From AC-49 sp963766605 (GTDB lineage: Bacteria; Actinomycetota; Thermoleophilia; Solirubrobacterales; Solirubrobacteraceae), in contig CAVYAT010000007.1 of the NCBI GenBank assembly GCA_963766605.1, positions 1,054,001-1,118,000 of the forward strand: DNA of 64,000 nt, in the 5' to 3' direction. Under the pieces are notes generated by a model. That model was not told the origin of the DNA, made no database searches, and worked only from the letters and a program-made list of their open reading frames with translations. This document shows positions 1 through 8,279 of this stretch, piece by piece. Each line of letters opens with the position of its first letter. Within the stretch, counting starts at the first letter, position 1. A program made the position numbers and the translations under genes.

Positions 1-138
1 GAGTCGTGGCTGATCGAGGACCGCTGGTGGACCGTCGAGCCGCTGCGCCGGCGCTACTGGGAACTCGTCACCGACGCCGGTCGTAACACGGTCGTGTTCC
101 GTGATCTACGCAACGGGGGGTGGTACGAACAACGCTGA
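1..138 (+). CDS. C-terminal fragment of ImuB/DUF6504-type protein (5' end outside window)
   Basis: The first 45 codons are open in frame 1 and end in TGA at 136-138. The visible peptide is rich in Trp and Tyr: WLIEDRWW, then RRRYWEL, then a VVFRDL...GGWYEQR ending. This is how the small DUF6504 family and the C-terminus of ImuB-type Y-family polymerases end in actinobacteria. Such proteins usually lie beside dnaE2 in the SOS mutasome cassette, and dnaE2 follows here after three other genes. The identity is a family-level inference from a short fragment, and no catalytic part is visible. Confidence 0.5.
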   Translation, partial: ESWLIEDRWWTVEPLRRRYWELVTDAGRNTVVFRDLRNGGWYEQR

Positions 139-192
139 TTCTTTGCCGCGCGTTGCACGCACGTCACAGCTTGCGGCGCACGATCGGGGGCC

Positions 193-1425
193 GTGCACCG
201 GCTTCGCGACACCACCGGTCAGGCGGCCGTCGACTGGATCGCCGTCGTCGGCGTCGTCACCGTCGCGCTGGCTCTCGCTGGCACCGCGTTCGGCGGCTCG
301 GCGATCGCCGGGATCGTTGTGCGCCAGTTCGACCGTGCGCTGTGCATCGTCTCGGGCGGCGATTGCAACGAGGACCGCGTGCCGTGCACGACGGCGTCGG
401 GCATCGACAGCGAGGACCAGAGCATCACGATCGCGATCGTCAAGGTGACCAGCACCGTCACATTGATGATCGAGAAGCGCTCCGACGGCACCTACCGAAT
501 CACGCGGACCCGCGACGGTGGCGAGGGCATCGACGGTGGCCTCGGTGCCTCGGTCTCGTTCTCTGGTCTCGGGCTGAAACTGCAGCTGGGCGGCGAAGCG
601 CGCGCGTCGGTGCTCGCCCACGAGGGCGCGGGGGAGACGTGGCTCGCCCACAGCCAGCGAGAGGCCGTGCTCGACGAAGAGCTGCTCGTCCTGGGCAAGC
701 ACCCCAAGGGCGAGCCGGCGCAGCGCTACCGCCAGACCGGCTGGGTCGGGTCGCTCGGCGCCTTGCTCAGCGTCGACGTCGCGGCGACCGTCGCCGGGTC
801 GATCTCGCAGGACGCCATCGACGGCTCGCGCACCGACGCCAACGGCGACGTCACGACCTACTTCCGCCTGCGCGACGACAGCGACGTCTCCGGTCAGGTC
901 GGCGAGATCCTCGCCGGCGTCGCGCTGACCCACATGGATTCGACCGACTACGCCCTGCGCGTCGACCGCACCGGTCGCCCCATCGACTTCGAGGTCTTCA
1001 CCGTCGGCCGTCTCGCTGCCGGCGCACCGATACCCGGGCCGAGCGCCTCCCTCACGATCGCGCCGCGCCACCAGGCCGGCGACGCCTACGAGGTCGAGCA
1101 ACACCTCGACCTCTCCGACCCCGACAACCTCGCCGCCGCGCTGGCGTTCATGAAGGCCCAGCGCGACGGCGACCTACGAGCGGGATCCCTTGCCCTCCAC
1201 GCGCTGGCCGCGCGGTTCACCGTCGACGGCGTCGAGCAGATGCGTAGCTTCCGCCTCAAGCAGAACAGCTTCGCCGCGAAGGGCAGCGTCGCGCTGGGCC
1301 TCAAACTCGGCGGCTCCTACAAGCACTCCACGATCGAGATGGCGCTCGCCGACGCGCGCGTTCGCGGCCCCGACGGCGTCTGGACCGCGCGCGACGACTG
1401 CCTGGCCGCCGCGCGCCGTGCCTGA
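193..1425 (+). CDS. Hypothetical protein with prepilin/TadE-like N-terminus (410 aa)
   Basis: Not recognised as a named family. The N-terminus reads RDTTGQAAVDWIAVVGVV followed by a hydrophobic stretch to about residue 35. This GQAAVDW segment before a single hydrophobic helix is typical of Flp/TadE-like prepilins and other actinobacterial envelope proteins. The remaining roughly 370 residues are polar, with a Cys pair near residues 50-57 (CIVSGGDC), and look extracytoplasmic. Start is GTG at 193; a G-run at 186-190 is too close to be a good ribosome site, so the start is not firm. It ends 14 bp from the convergent gene. It could be a pseudopilin-anchored surface protein. Confidence 0.6.
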   Translation: MHRLRDTTGQAAVDWIAVVGVVTVALALAGTAFGGSAIAGIVVRQFDRALCIVSGGDCNEDRVPCTTASGIDSEDQSITIAIVKVTSTVTLMIEKRSDGTYRITRTRDGGEGIDGGLGASVSFSGLGLKLQLGGEARASVLAHEGAGETWLAHSQREAVLDEELLVLGKHPKGEPAQRYRQTGWVGSLGALLSVDVAATVAGSISQDAIDGSRTDANGDVTTYFRLRDDSDVSGQVGEILAGVALTHMDSTDYALRVDRTGRPIDFEVFTVGRLAAGAPIPGPSASLTIAPRHQAGDAYEVEQHLDLSDPDNLAAALAFMKAQRDGDLRAGSLALHALAARFTVDGVEQMRSFRLKQNSFAAKGSVALGLKLGGSYKHSTIEMALADARVRGPDGVWTARDDCLAAARRA

Positions 1426-1438
1426 ATCAGCTCCGTGA

Positions 1439-2107
1439 TCAGCTCGCGGTCGACAACCGGAAGACGTAGTCACCGTTGTCGGAGCGCACGCCGGCCGGGC
1501 CGTTGAGGCTTCCGACCAGCGAGGCGGGCAGCGCGCCCTCCCAGACGATCGCCTTGTCGGCGAACACGGTCAGGTAGGCCGCGCCGTTGCCGGCCGGTCG
1601 CACGCGCGCCTCCAGTGCGTGGGCGCGGCCGCTGGACGACTGCGTCGTCAACGGCACGACGGCGATCGTGTTGTAGCCGGCGTTGCCGCACTGCGACGAC
1701 GTCGTCTCGCCCGGATTGCTCTTGACCTGGATCTCGATCGCGTTGGTCGGCACGCTGTGCCACATCACGTAGACGAGGTTGCACGGGTCGGCGGCCAGTA
1801 GCTTGAGCCCGATCTGCTGGCGCACGATGCCCGAGCCGAGCGCCGCGGTCGACGTGCTCGTCCCCATTAGCTGGAACGACAGCCGGGCACGAGCAGCGTG
1901 GTGCCCGTGATCGCGCACGACGGCGCGCATCGCGGCGTCGCGGGTGCGGACCTGGCCCTGGTGGCCGTAGGTCGCCAGCGCCCCCTCGGTCACTTGCAGG
2001 GCCGAGCGCGGGACGTTCTTCAGCGGCGCGGAGGGCGCCGCGAGCGTCGGCGTCGCGGCGAGCGCGGCCAGCGCGAGAGCGGTGATGAGGGGGCGCTTGA
2101 TCGTCAT
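1439..2107 (-). CDS. Exported hypothetical protein (222 aa)
   Basis: The ATG at 2107 is chosen because it begins a clear signal peptide (MTIKRPLITALALAALAATPTLA, cleavage expected near residue 23). Upstream in-frame codons encode an Arg-rich non-signal sequence. The mature protein has two Cys (DPCNL and SSQCGN) that could form a disulphide. Its C-terminal half is beta-rich (HALEARVRPAGNG, YLTVFADKAIVWEG), like a small secreted beta-sandwich. No family is recognised. It is convergent with the preceding gene and divergent from the glutathione S-transferase gene. Confidence 0.65.
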   Translation of the reverse strand: MTIKRPLITALALAALAATPTLAAPSAPLKNVPRSALQVTEGALATYGHQGQVRTRDAAMRAVVRDHGHHAARARLSFQLMGTSTSTAALGSGIVRQQIGLKLLAADPCNLVYVMWHSVPTNAIEIQVKSNPGETTSSQCGNAGYNTIAVVPLTTQSSSGRAHALEARVRPAGNGAAYLTVFADKAIVWEGALPASLVGSLNGPAGVRSDNGDYVFRLSTAS

Positions 2108-2204
2108 GGCGCCAAGGTACGACCGGCCTGCGGGCCCGTCTGTCACCCGCGCGACACGCCGTACGTACCGGGGGTGACAACCGCACCTGGATAGGGTCCG
2201 GCGC

Positions 2205-2801
2205 ATGCCCCGCCTCTTCCACCGTCCCGGCAGCCGTTCGACCCGCGTCCTGTGGACGCTCGAGGAGATCGGCGAGCCCTACGACCTGACGCTCATGACC
2301 GACGAGTTCCGCCACTCGCCCGAGCATTTCGCCCAGCATCCGCTCGGGCGCGTGCCGTTCATGGAGCTCGACGACGGCACCGTCATGTTCGAATCGCTGG
2401 CCTGCTGCCTGTACCTCGCCGACGCCCACCCGGGCACTGGGCTGCTCGGCCCAGAGGGGTCGACCCAGCGCGCGCTGGGCTACCAGTGGTCGGTGTTCTC
2501 GATGACCGAGATCGAGGGCGCGCTGATGGCGCTGCGTGCGATGCGCGACGCCGAGGCCGACGTTGCGCCGGGGCTCGAGCGCTTCGGCAAGGCGCTCAAG
2601 GTCATCGCCGACGCACTCGGCCAGGAGCAGTGGCTGGTCGGCGACACGTTCGGCGTCGCCGACGTGATGACGGCCAGCGTCCTCGGGATCGCCCACTCGC
2701 GCAACATGCTCGGCGACTGGCCGACGCTGGGCGCGTACGTCGAGCGCGGACACGCGCGCCCGGCCTACGAGCGGGGGCAGCTGGCGGGCGCAGCCGCCTA
2801 G
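2205..2801 (+). CDS. Glutathione S-transferase family protein (198 aa)
   Basis: The N-terminal thioredoxin-like GST domain (residues 1-80) has FHRPGSRSTRVLWTLEE, the family's active-site region, then HPLGRVPFMELDDG with the cis-Pro, and a FESLACCLYLAD helix that would bind the gamma-glutamyl part. The C-terminal all-alpha domain (90-198) carries GDTFGVADVM, the usual N-capping box. Length is normal. In actinobacteria GST folds may use mycothiol or other thiols, so the substrate is unknown. A TAGGGT hexamer at 2192-2197 lies 7 nt before the ATG, suggesting a leaderless transcript. Confidence 0.85.
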   Translation: MPRLFHRPGSRSTRVLWTLEEIGEPYDLTLMTDEFRHSPEHFAQHPLGRVPFMELDDGTVMFESLACCLYLADAHPGTGLLGPEGSTQRALGYQWSVFSMTEIEGALMALRAMRDAEADVAPGLERFGKALKVIADALGQEQWLVGDTFGVADVMTASVLGIAHSRNMLGDWPTLGAYVERGHARPAYERGQLAGAAA

Positions 2802-2829
2802 CCAGACTTGCCAGCAGGGTGCCATGATG

Positions 2830-2843
2830 CGAACATACGTTCG
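2830..2843. promoter_or_regulatory. LexA (SOS) box overlapping the dnaE2 start
   Basis: CGAACATACGTTCG has 5-bp inverted arms (CGAAC/GTTCG) around a 4-bp centre. It fits the Gram-positive and actinobacterial LexA operator GAAC-N4-GTTC. The last G is the first base of the dnaE2 GTG codon, so bound LexA would cover the translation start and probably the transcription start. DNA-damage control of dnaE2 follows from this, as is known in other actinobacteria. Confidence 0.85.
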
Positions 2844-5800
2844 TGTCATACGTCGAGCTGCACTGTCACTCCGCGTTCTCGTTCCTCGACGGCGCCTCGC
2901 TGCCCGAGGAGCTGGTCGACGCGGCGCTGGCAGCCGGGCACACGGCGCTCGCGCTGACCGATCACGACACGGTCTCGGGCTCGATGGAGTTCGCCCAGGC
3001 CGCCGCAACGCGCGGGTTGCGAGCGATCCACGGCGCCGAGCTGACCCTCGACGACGGACGCCACGTCACGCTGCTGGTCGCCGACGCAGCCGGCTGGGCC
3101 AACCTCTGCCGGCTGCTCACCCATGCACACGCGCACACGCGCGACACGCCCGATCGCCGCTCGACGCTGCCGCCCGCCGTCACGATCGACGACCTCGCCC
3201 GGCACGCCGACGGCCTCGTCTGCCTGTCGGGCTGCGCGCGCCAGGGCGTGCGCGACGAGCCGACGATGCGCGCGCTGCTGGCCGCGTTCGGCCCCGACCG
3301 CTTCCGCGTCGAGCTCCAGCGCCCGTTTCTGCGTCACGACCGCACGCTCAACCGCGGCCTCGCCGCGCTCGCCGCCCGTTTGGGCGTCAGGACCGTGGCA
3401 ACCGGCAACGTCCACGCGCACACACGCGCGCGTGCCCCGCTGCAGGACGCGTTCGTGGCGATCCGCGAGCACACGACGCTTGACGCCTCCGAGCCGCTGC
3501 GCCGGGGCAACCACAGCCACGTCCTGGCCACGCCCGAGGCGATGGCCGCGCGCTTCACCGACCACCCCGAAGCGGTCGCCGAGACGGCGCGGCTCGCCGA
3601 CACGCTGCGCTTCGACCTCACCCACGACCTCGGCTACCGCTACCCCGGCGCCGAGGACGACGGCGCCGACGCCGAACTCGCCCGCGTCTGCACGCCCGCC
3701 TTCGCGCAGCGCTACCCACGGGCCTCCACGCACCACGATGCTGCGGCCGCGCGCCTGACCGAGGAGCTCAACGTCATCGCCAAGCTCGGGCTGTCGGGCT
3801 TCTTCCTGCTGCACCGCGACCTGCTCGAGCTCGCACGCGAGGTCGCGTTCGAGGTCCGCGGCGCCGGCACCGCCCGCTCGCTGCTGCCACCCGGCCGCGG
3901 GCGCGGCTCGAGCGTCTCGTCGATCGTCTGCTACCTCACCGGCCTCTCGCACGTCGACCCGATCGCCAACGAGCTGTTCCTCGGGCGCTTCCTCAACGAG
4001 GAGCTCACGGCGCTGCCCGACATCGACCTCGACTTCCCGCGCGACGTGCGCGAGACGCTGATCCCGCGCGTGCACGAGCGCTACGGGACCGACCACTCCG
4101 CCCTCGTCGCCGCCTTCCCGACCTACCGCTCGCGTGGTGCCATTCGCGAGATCGGCAAGGTGCTCGGACTGCCACCGGGTGAGATCGAGCGCGTCGCGCG
4201 CTCGTCGAGCGGCTGGTGGGGCGGCGAGGTCGGTGAGGAGATCGACCTTGCCCTCGGTCCCGGGCGCCGCACGACCGACCCGCCATCGCGCTGGGAGTGG
4301 CTCGCGCGCCTGGCCAAGGAGGCCTACGGCCTGCCGCGCCACCTGTCCCAGCACTCGGGCGGGATGATCGTCGCCACCCGCCCGCTGATCGACTGCTGCC
4401 CGGTCGTGCCCGCCTCGATGGTGGGCCGCCAGATGGTCATGTGGGACAAGGACTCGTGCGCCGATGCCGGCTTCCTCAAGATCGACCTGCTGGGCCTGGG
4501 GATGCTGAGCGCGGTCGAGCGCTGCGTCGAGCAGATCGCCGCGCGCCGCGGCGAGCGGATCGACCTGTCGCGGATCCCCTACGACGACAGGCCGACCTAC
4601 GAGGCGATCCAGAAGGCCGAGACGACCGGCGTCTTCCAGATCGAGAGCCGTGCTCAGATGGCCTCGCTGCTGCGCACGCGGCCCAAGGACCTCGACGACC
4701 TCACGATCCAGGTCGCGATCGTGCGCCCGGGCCCGATCCAGGGCGGCGCCGTCAACCCCTACATCTCGCGCCTGCAGGCGCTGCGCGCCGACCCGGATTT
4801 CGAGATCCCCTACGACCACGAGTCGCTGCGCGAGCCGCTGGGAGAGACGCTGGGAACGATCATCTTCCAGGACCAGGTGATCGAGGTCGCGATGGCGTTC
4901 GCGGGCTTCTCGCCGGGCGAGGCCGAGGGGCTGCGCCGGGCGATGAGCCGCAAGCGCTCGGAGGCCGCGCTGATGGCCCACCACGATCGCTTCATCGAGG
5001 GCGCGCGAGAGACCCATGGCGTCTGCGACGAGGTCGCACAGCGCGTCTGGAAGATGATCGTCGGCTTCTCGGGCTTCGGCTTCCCCAAGGCCCATGGCGC
5101 CGCGTTCGGCCTGCTCGCCTACCAGTCGACATGGCTGCGGGTGCACTACGGCCCCGAATTCCTGTGCGCGCTGCTCGACGAGCAGCCGATGGGCTTCTAC
5201 GCGCCGGACGCGCTGGTCCACGAGGCCCAGCGCCGCGGCATCTCCGTGCTTGCCCCCGACGTCAACCACAGCGCCGTCGGCTGCATGGTCACGCCCGACG
5301 ACACGGTGCGCATCGGCCTGGGCTACGTCCAGGGCGTGCGCGCCGACGAGGTCGCCACGCTCGTCTCCGAGCGCCGCTCGGGGGGCCCGTTCGCCGACCT
5401 CGCCGACCTCGCCTCGCGCGCGGGCGGCGGACGGGCGATGTTGCAGACGCTGGCCTGGTCGGGGGCCTGCGACGAGCTGGCCGGCGGCGGTCCGCACGCG
5501 CGGCGCCGCGCGCTGTGGGAGCTCGGCGCCGCAGCGCCCGGCCACCGCATCGCGGGCCCGATCGCCTCGGTCGACGGTGAGCGCCACGCCTCGGCCGCCG
5601 CCGCGCGCCGCGCGCGCAAGACGGCCAAAGCGCGTGGCGCCGGGACGCAGCTGTCGCTGGCGCTCGAGCTGCCGCGCGCTCCGGAGCTGCGCGAGCTTGC
5701 GCCGTGGGACGCGATGATCGCCGACTACGCCACCACCGGCCTGACGACCGCCGCGCACCCGCTGGCGCTGATGCGCGGCGCGCTGGATGCGGCCGGCCTG

Positions 5801-6190
5801 GCCACCAGCGCCGACCTGCCGACGCGCGAGCACAACTCGCCGCTGCGGATCGGCGGCCTGGTCATCGCCCGTCAGCGCCCCGGCACCGCGAGCGGCATCG
5901 TCTTCATGCTGCTCGAGGACGAGCACGGGACGATCAACCTCGTCGTGCCGGCCGACGTCTACGAACGCCACCGGCTGATCGTGCGCACCGAGCCGATGGT
6001 CGCCGCGACCGGCCGCCTCGAGCGTCATGCGGCCGGTGGTGGGCAGATCAACGTGCTCGTGCGGGCGCTGCACACGCTCGAGGACGTGGTCGCCGGGCCG
6101 CTACAGGAGGCCGCCTCGCTGGAGCCGATCGGCGACCTGCGCGCGGTCGCGCCGCCGATCCTCAGCTTCGCCCAGGGCCGTCGCCGGTGA
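2843..6190 (+). CDS. dnaE2: Error-prone DNA polymerase III alpha subunit DnaE2 (1115 aa)
   Basis: C-family polymerase for SOS translesion synthesis, normally acting with ImuA'/ImuB. The N-terminal PHP domain starts with ELHCHSAFSFLDGAS and LTDHDTVSG. The polymerase core has the catalytic PDIDLDF near residues 392-398, then RGAIREIGKVLGL and the GFSGFGFPKAHGAAF region. The C-terminal OB-fold (about 1000-1080) reads RQRPGTASGIVFMLLEDEHG, which is characteristic of DnaE2. Length is typical for DnaE2 and shorter than replicative DnaE1 with its tau-binding tail. Start is GTG at 2843, directly on the LexA box. The ImuB/DUF6504-like fragment at the left edge suggests that mutasome genes flank this region. 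Confidence 0.93.
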   Translation: MSYVELHCHSAFSFLDGASLPEELVDAALAAGHTALALTDHDTVSGSMEFAQAAATRGLRAIHGAELTLDDGRHVTLLVADAAGWANLCRLLTHAHAHTRDTPDRRSTLPPAVTIDDLARHADGLVCLSGCARQGVRDEPTMRALLAAFGPDRFRVELQRPFLRHDRTLNRGLAALAARLGVRTVATGNVHAHTRARAPLQDAFVAIREHTTLDASEPLRRGNHSHVLATPEAMAARFTDHPEAVAETARLADTLRFDLTHDLGYRYPGAEDDGADAELARVCTPAFAQRYPRASTHHDAAAARLTEELNVIAKLGLSGFFLLHRDLLELAREVAFEVRGAGTARSLLPPGRGRGSSVSSIVCYLTGLSHVDPIANELFLGRFLNEELTALPDIDLDFPRDVRETLIPRVHERYGTDHSALVAAFPTYRSRGAIREIGKVLGLPPGEIERVARSSSGWWGGEVGEEIDLALGPGRRTTDPPSRWEWLARLAKEAYGLPRHLSQHSGGMIVATRPLIDCCPVVPASMVGRQMVMWDKDSCADAGFLKIDLLGLGMLSAVERCVEQIAARRGERIDLSRIPYDDRPTYEAIQKAETTGVFQIESRAQMASLLRTRPKDLDDLTIQVAIVRPGPIQGGAVNPYISRLQALRADPDFEIPYDHESLREPLGETLGTIIFQDQVIEVAMAFAGFSPGEAEGLRRAMSRKRSEAALMAHHDRFIEGARETHGVCDEVAQRVWKMIVGFSGFGFPKAHGAAFGLLAYQSTWLRVHYGPEFLCALLDEQPMGFYAPDALVHEAQRRGISVLAPDVNHSAVGCMVTPDDTVRIGLGYVQGVRADEVATLVSERRSGGPFADLADLASRAGGGRAMLQTLAWSGACDELAGGGPHARRRALWELGAAAPGHRIAGPIASVDGERHASAAAARRARKTAKARGAGTQLSLALELPRAPELRELAPWDAMIADYATTGLTTAAHPLALMRGALDAAGLATSADLPTREHNSPLRIGGLVIARQRPGTASGIVFMLLEDEHGTINLVVPADVYERHRLIVRTEPMVAATGRLERHAAGGGQINVLVRALHTLEDVVAGPLQEAASLEPIGDLRAVAPPILSFAQGRRR

Positions 6191-6232
6191 GCGACACGAT
6201 CGCCCGCCGGGCCAGGTAGGGTTCCGCGCGAA

Positions 6233-6775
6233 ATGGTCGCCGCAGCGGTGTTCGTTCTCCTGTTCGTCGTCCTCGGCCTGGGCGTCGTGTTCGTCGCCAT
6301 GACGAGCCGTCGTGGCCCGCGCAAGCCGCCGAGCCGCGCCGGGCGCCGCGTGATTGTCATCGGGCTGCCGATCCTGATCCTGCTGATCGGCATCGGCATT
6401 CCCGCGATCGTCATCGCCGGCAACCACGACAACCACGCCGACGTCGGCCCCGGCGGGATCGCGCTGAGCACCGACGCGAAGATCGGTAGCGACCATGTCG
6501 ACGAGGTCCACGGACGGCTGGCCTTCTCGCAGCACTGCGCGACCTGTCACACGCTGCACGGCGCCAACGCGGTCGGCAAGGTCGGCCCCAACCTCGACCT
6601 GCTGATCGGCGGCCTGGGCTCCGGCCCCGCGTCGACCAAGCTCAAGAGCGACTTCGTTCTCAGCGCGATCGATCAGGGGCGCGCGCGGGGCGCGGGGCAG
6701 ATGCCGGCCAAGCTCGTCATCGGCCAGGAAGCCAAGGACGTTGCGGCTTTTGTGGCCACGGTCGCCGGCCACTGA
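6233..6775 (+). CDS. Membrane-anchored c-type cytochrome (180 aa)
   Basis: The N-terminal half has two hydrophobic helices (about 1-22 and 40-62) split by a basic loop (TSRRGPRKPPSRAGRR). A soluble class I cytochrome c domain follows, with the haem motif CATCH near residues 102-106. A likely distal ligand is the Met of AGQMPAKL near residue 157. GPNLD after the haem site is typical of the fold. It is probably an electron carrier on the outer face of the membrane. Partner enzymes are not in the window. A TAGGGT hexamer lies at 6217-6222, 10 nt before the ATG. Confidence 0.85.
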   Translation: MVAAAVFVLLFVVLGLGVVFVAMTSRRGPRKPPSRAGRRVIVIGLPILILLIGIGIPAIVIAGNHDNHADVGPGGIALSTDAKIGSDHVDEVHGRLAFSQHCATCHTLHGANAVGKVGPNLDLLIGGLGSGPASTKLKSDFVLSAIDQGRARGAGQMPAKLVIGQEAKDVAAFVATVAGH

Positions 6776-6811
6776 TGCAAGAACACCCCGCAGTTTCCGT
6801 AATCTCGCACA

Positions 6812-6840
6812 TTTGCAGGGAAATCCAACGCTGGTAGGAT
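6812..6840 (+). promoter_or_regulatory. Sigma-70-type promoter for the riboswitch transcript
   Basis: TTTGCA (6812-6817) and TAGGAT (6835-6840) are separated by exactly 17 bp. Transcription would begin near 6847, just before the first paired element of the riboswitch. Seen directly as a motif pair; activity is inferred. Confidence 0.6.
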
Positions 6841-6852
6841 GAGGCCCGTCAA

Positions 6853-6973
6853 ATCGCCTAGTCTCCTCGCCGCAAGGACAGGAGAACGGGGGACCCATAA
6901 CTGGGGCGAGTCGTACCGTCCGGTACGTAGCGCACTCTTTCAGCGCGAGCCCGTCAGCTAACCCCGTCGGCAC
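6853..6973 (+). promoter_or_regulatory. Cyclic di-AMP riboswitch (ydaO-yuaA class)
   Basis: The conserved ydaO blocks occur in order and spacing: ATCGCCTAGTC at the 5' end, AGGAGAACGGGGGACCCA, CTGGGGCGAGTC, a GTACGTAGCGCACTCTTTC segment, GCGAGCCCGTCAGCTAACC, and CCCCGTCGGC closing the P1 stem. The class binds two c-di-AMP molecules and normally switches expression off at high ligand. The 121-nt element lies about 24 nt before an ATG that has a good ribosome site (AGGAAGAGGA). I did not identify the expression-platform helix with certainty. Confidence 0.92.
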
Positions 6974-6996
6974 AAGGAAGAGGAACCAAGACCGCA

Positions 6997-7509
6997 ATGT
7001 CCGAGATGGAAGCCCGTGCGTGGTGGGCGGACGTCCAGCACCTCCGAGAGACGATCGAGCAGCGCCAGACGGCGCGGCCCGACGACGCCCCGGTCTTTGC
7101 TCCGTTGTCGCTGGTCGACGACGCCCCGACCCCGCGCGGCTTCGCGTGGGATCCGACGGTTGAGGTCGACGAGCTGTTCGAGGAGCGCCCGCGGGCGCGC
7201 CGCTTCGCGCGCGACACCGCCTCGCCGGAGCCCGAGTCTGAGATCGCCGATCAGCCCGAGCCCGACGTGTTCGTCCCGGCGCCCGCCGCGGTCGAAGAGC
7301 AGCGCCAGGGGCTGCGCCACACGGTCACCATCACCGGACGCCCGGTGTCGCCGGCCGCCACGCCGGGCCTCGTCGAGGTCCAATCGCGCCGTCCCGCCCG
7401 CCGCGCCGTCGAGCGCATCGGCCCGCGACCGGACCGGATCGCCATGTACGCGGTCGCGCTCGGCCTGCTGCTGTGCATCGTCGCGCTGGCGACGGCCTCG
7501 CACCCGTAG
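6997..7509 (+). CDS. Unknown protein with C-terminal membrane anchor, riboswitch-controlled (170 aa)
   Basis: Not recognised. Residues 1-145 are hydrophilic and mostly disordered in appearance, with many Pro, Asp, Glu and Arg residues. Residues about 148-167 (MYAVALGLLLCIVALATA) form one hydrophobic helix, so the protein looks tail-anchored with a cytoplasmic N-terminus. The charged WWADVQHLRETIEQRQ segment near the N-terminus is probably helical. Its leader is a c-di-AMP riboswitch. In actinobacteria that class usually precedes cell-wall hydrolases or ion/osmolyte genes, so a role in envelope stress or turgor is a reasonable guess. Start ATG follows AGGAAGAGGAACC. Confidence 0.75.
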   Translation: MSEMEARAWWADVQHLRETIEQRQTARPDDAPVFAPLSLVDDAPTPRGFAWDPTVEVDELFEERPRARRFARDTASPEPESEIADQPEPDVFVPAPAAVEEQRQGLRHTVTITGRPVSPAATPGLVEVQSRRPARRAVERIGPRPDRIAMYAVALGLLLCIVALATASHP

Positions 7510-7603
7510 CACCCCGGACCGAAACTCCCGGCCGGACACCGGTTAGGGATGTGTGTTTCCCGTCACAGATGGGTAGGTCGCCCTTGTGCGAATCTCCCGT
7601 TCG

Positions 7604-7625
7604 ACGTAAACTTACGTCCCGTAAG
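7604..7625. promoter_or_regulatory. Overlapping dyads, probable HxlR-type operator
   Basis: Two overlapping inverted repeats share one arm: ACGTAA-AC-TTACGT (7604-7617) and CTTACG-TCC-CGTAAG (7611-7625). CTTAC/GTAAG half-sites resemble those reported for HxlR/MarR-like thiol-sensing regulators, and an HxlR gene is second in the transcription unit downstream. A weak -10-like CAATAT follows at 7626. Autoregulation is inferred. Confidence 0.5.
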
Positions 7626-7706
7626 CAATATGACCGAAGTGAAGTACCCCAGGCACGGAAGCCACCCCTCCAGCCGTTCATTTTCTCGTCACGAAGGCCC
7701 CTTGCC

Positions 7707-8270
7707 ATGAAGACAGCCATGAGTCGCTTCCAGATCCACGACGACCTCACCGCGCCCGAGGGCTCGGTTCCGGTTCTGCGTGGCGCGCTGGCCACCGGTG
7801 GTCAGCTCCCGAACTTCCTCGGCGTGATCGCCGGGTCGCCGGCCGTTCTGCGCGCCTACGCGCGGTTCCGCTCCGAGATGCGCAACGGGCACCTCAAGGC
7901 CGGCACGCTCGAGCGCATCGCGCTCGGGGTCTCGGACTTCTACAACTCCGAGCCGGGCATCGCCCTGCACACGCGCACCGCGCGCGCGGCGGGGCTCGGG
8001 CTCGACGAGGTCGCGCTGGCGCGCGAGTTCGAGTCCAACGACGAGCACGAGGCCGCGCTGCTGCGTTACCTCAAGACGATGCTCGAAGACCGTGCAAAGC
8101 CGCCGATGCACCTCCACGAGGAGGCGCGTGAGGCCGGCTGGACCGACGAAGAGATCCTCGAGGCGATCGCGTACCTGTCGCTCGAGAGTTTCACCGCGTT
8201 CATCAACGTCGCCGGCGACGTACCGGTCGACGGCTCCTTCGAGGAGGGGCGCCGCCTCAAGGCCGCCTAG
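7707..8270 (+). CDS. AhpD-like/carboxymuconolactone-decarboxylase-fold protein without cysteines (187 aa)
   Basis: The fold is suggested by LPNFLGVIAGSPAVLRAYARF, LERIALGVSDFYNSEPGIALHTRTARAAGL, and the repeated helical C-terminus with EILEAIAYLSLESFTAFINV. These match the alpha-helical AhpD/CMD family. In AhpD the segment before the conserved His carries a CxxC redox pair. Here it reads NSEPGIALH, and the whole protein has no Cys, so peroxidase-type thiol chemistry is not possible by that route. Start ATG at 7707 follows GAAGG; a second ATG at 7719 is possible. The HxlR regulator gene begins 10 bp after the stop, so the two are probably co-transcribed. Confidence 0.75.
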   Translation: MKTAMSRFQIHDDLTAPEGSVPVLRGALATGGQLPNFLGVIAGSPAVLRAYARFRSEMRNGHLKAGTLERIALGVSDFYNSEPGIALHTRTARAAGLGLDEVALAREFESNDEHEAALLRYLKTMLEDRAKPPMHLHEEAREAGWTDEEILEAIAYLSLESFTAFINVAGDVPVDGSFEEGRRLKAA

Positions 8271-8279
8271 GCAGTTGCG

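Noticed and set aside
2846..6073. A 1075-codon open frame antisense to dnaE2
   Set aside because: It has no recognisable domain, is Arg-rich, and mirrors the third-position G/C bias of dnaE2. Similar long antisense frames lie opposite most genes here and are composition artefacts.
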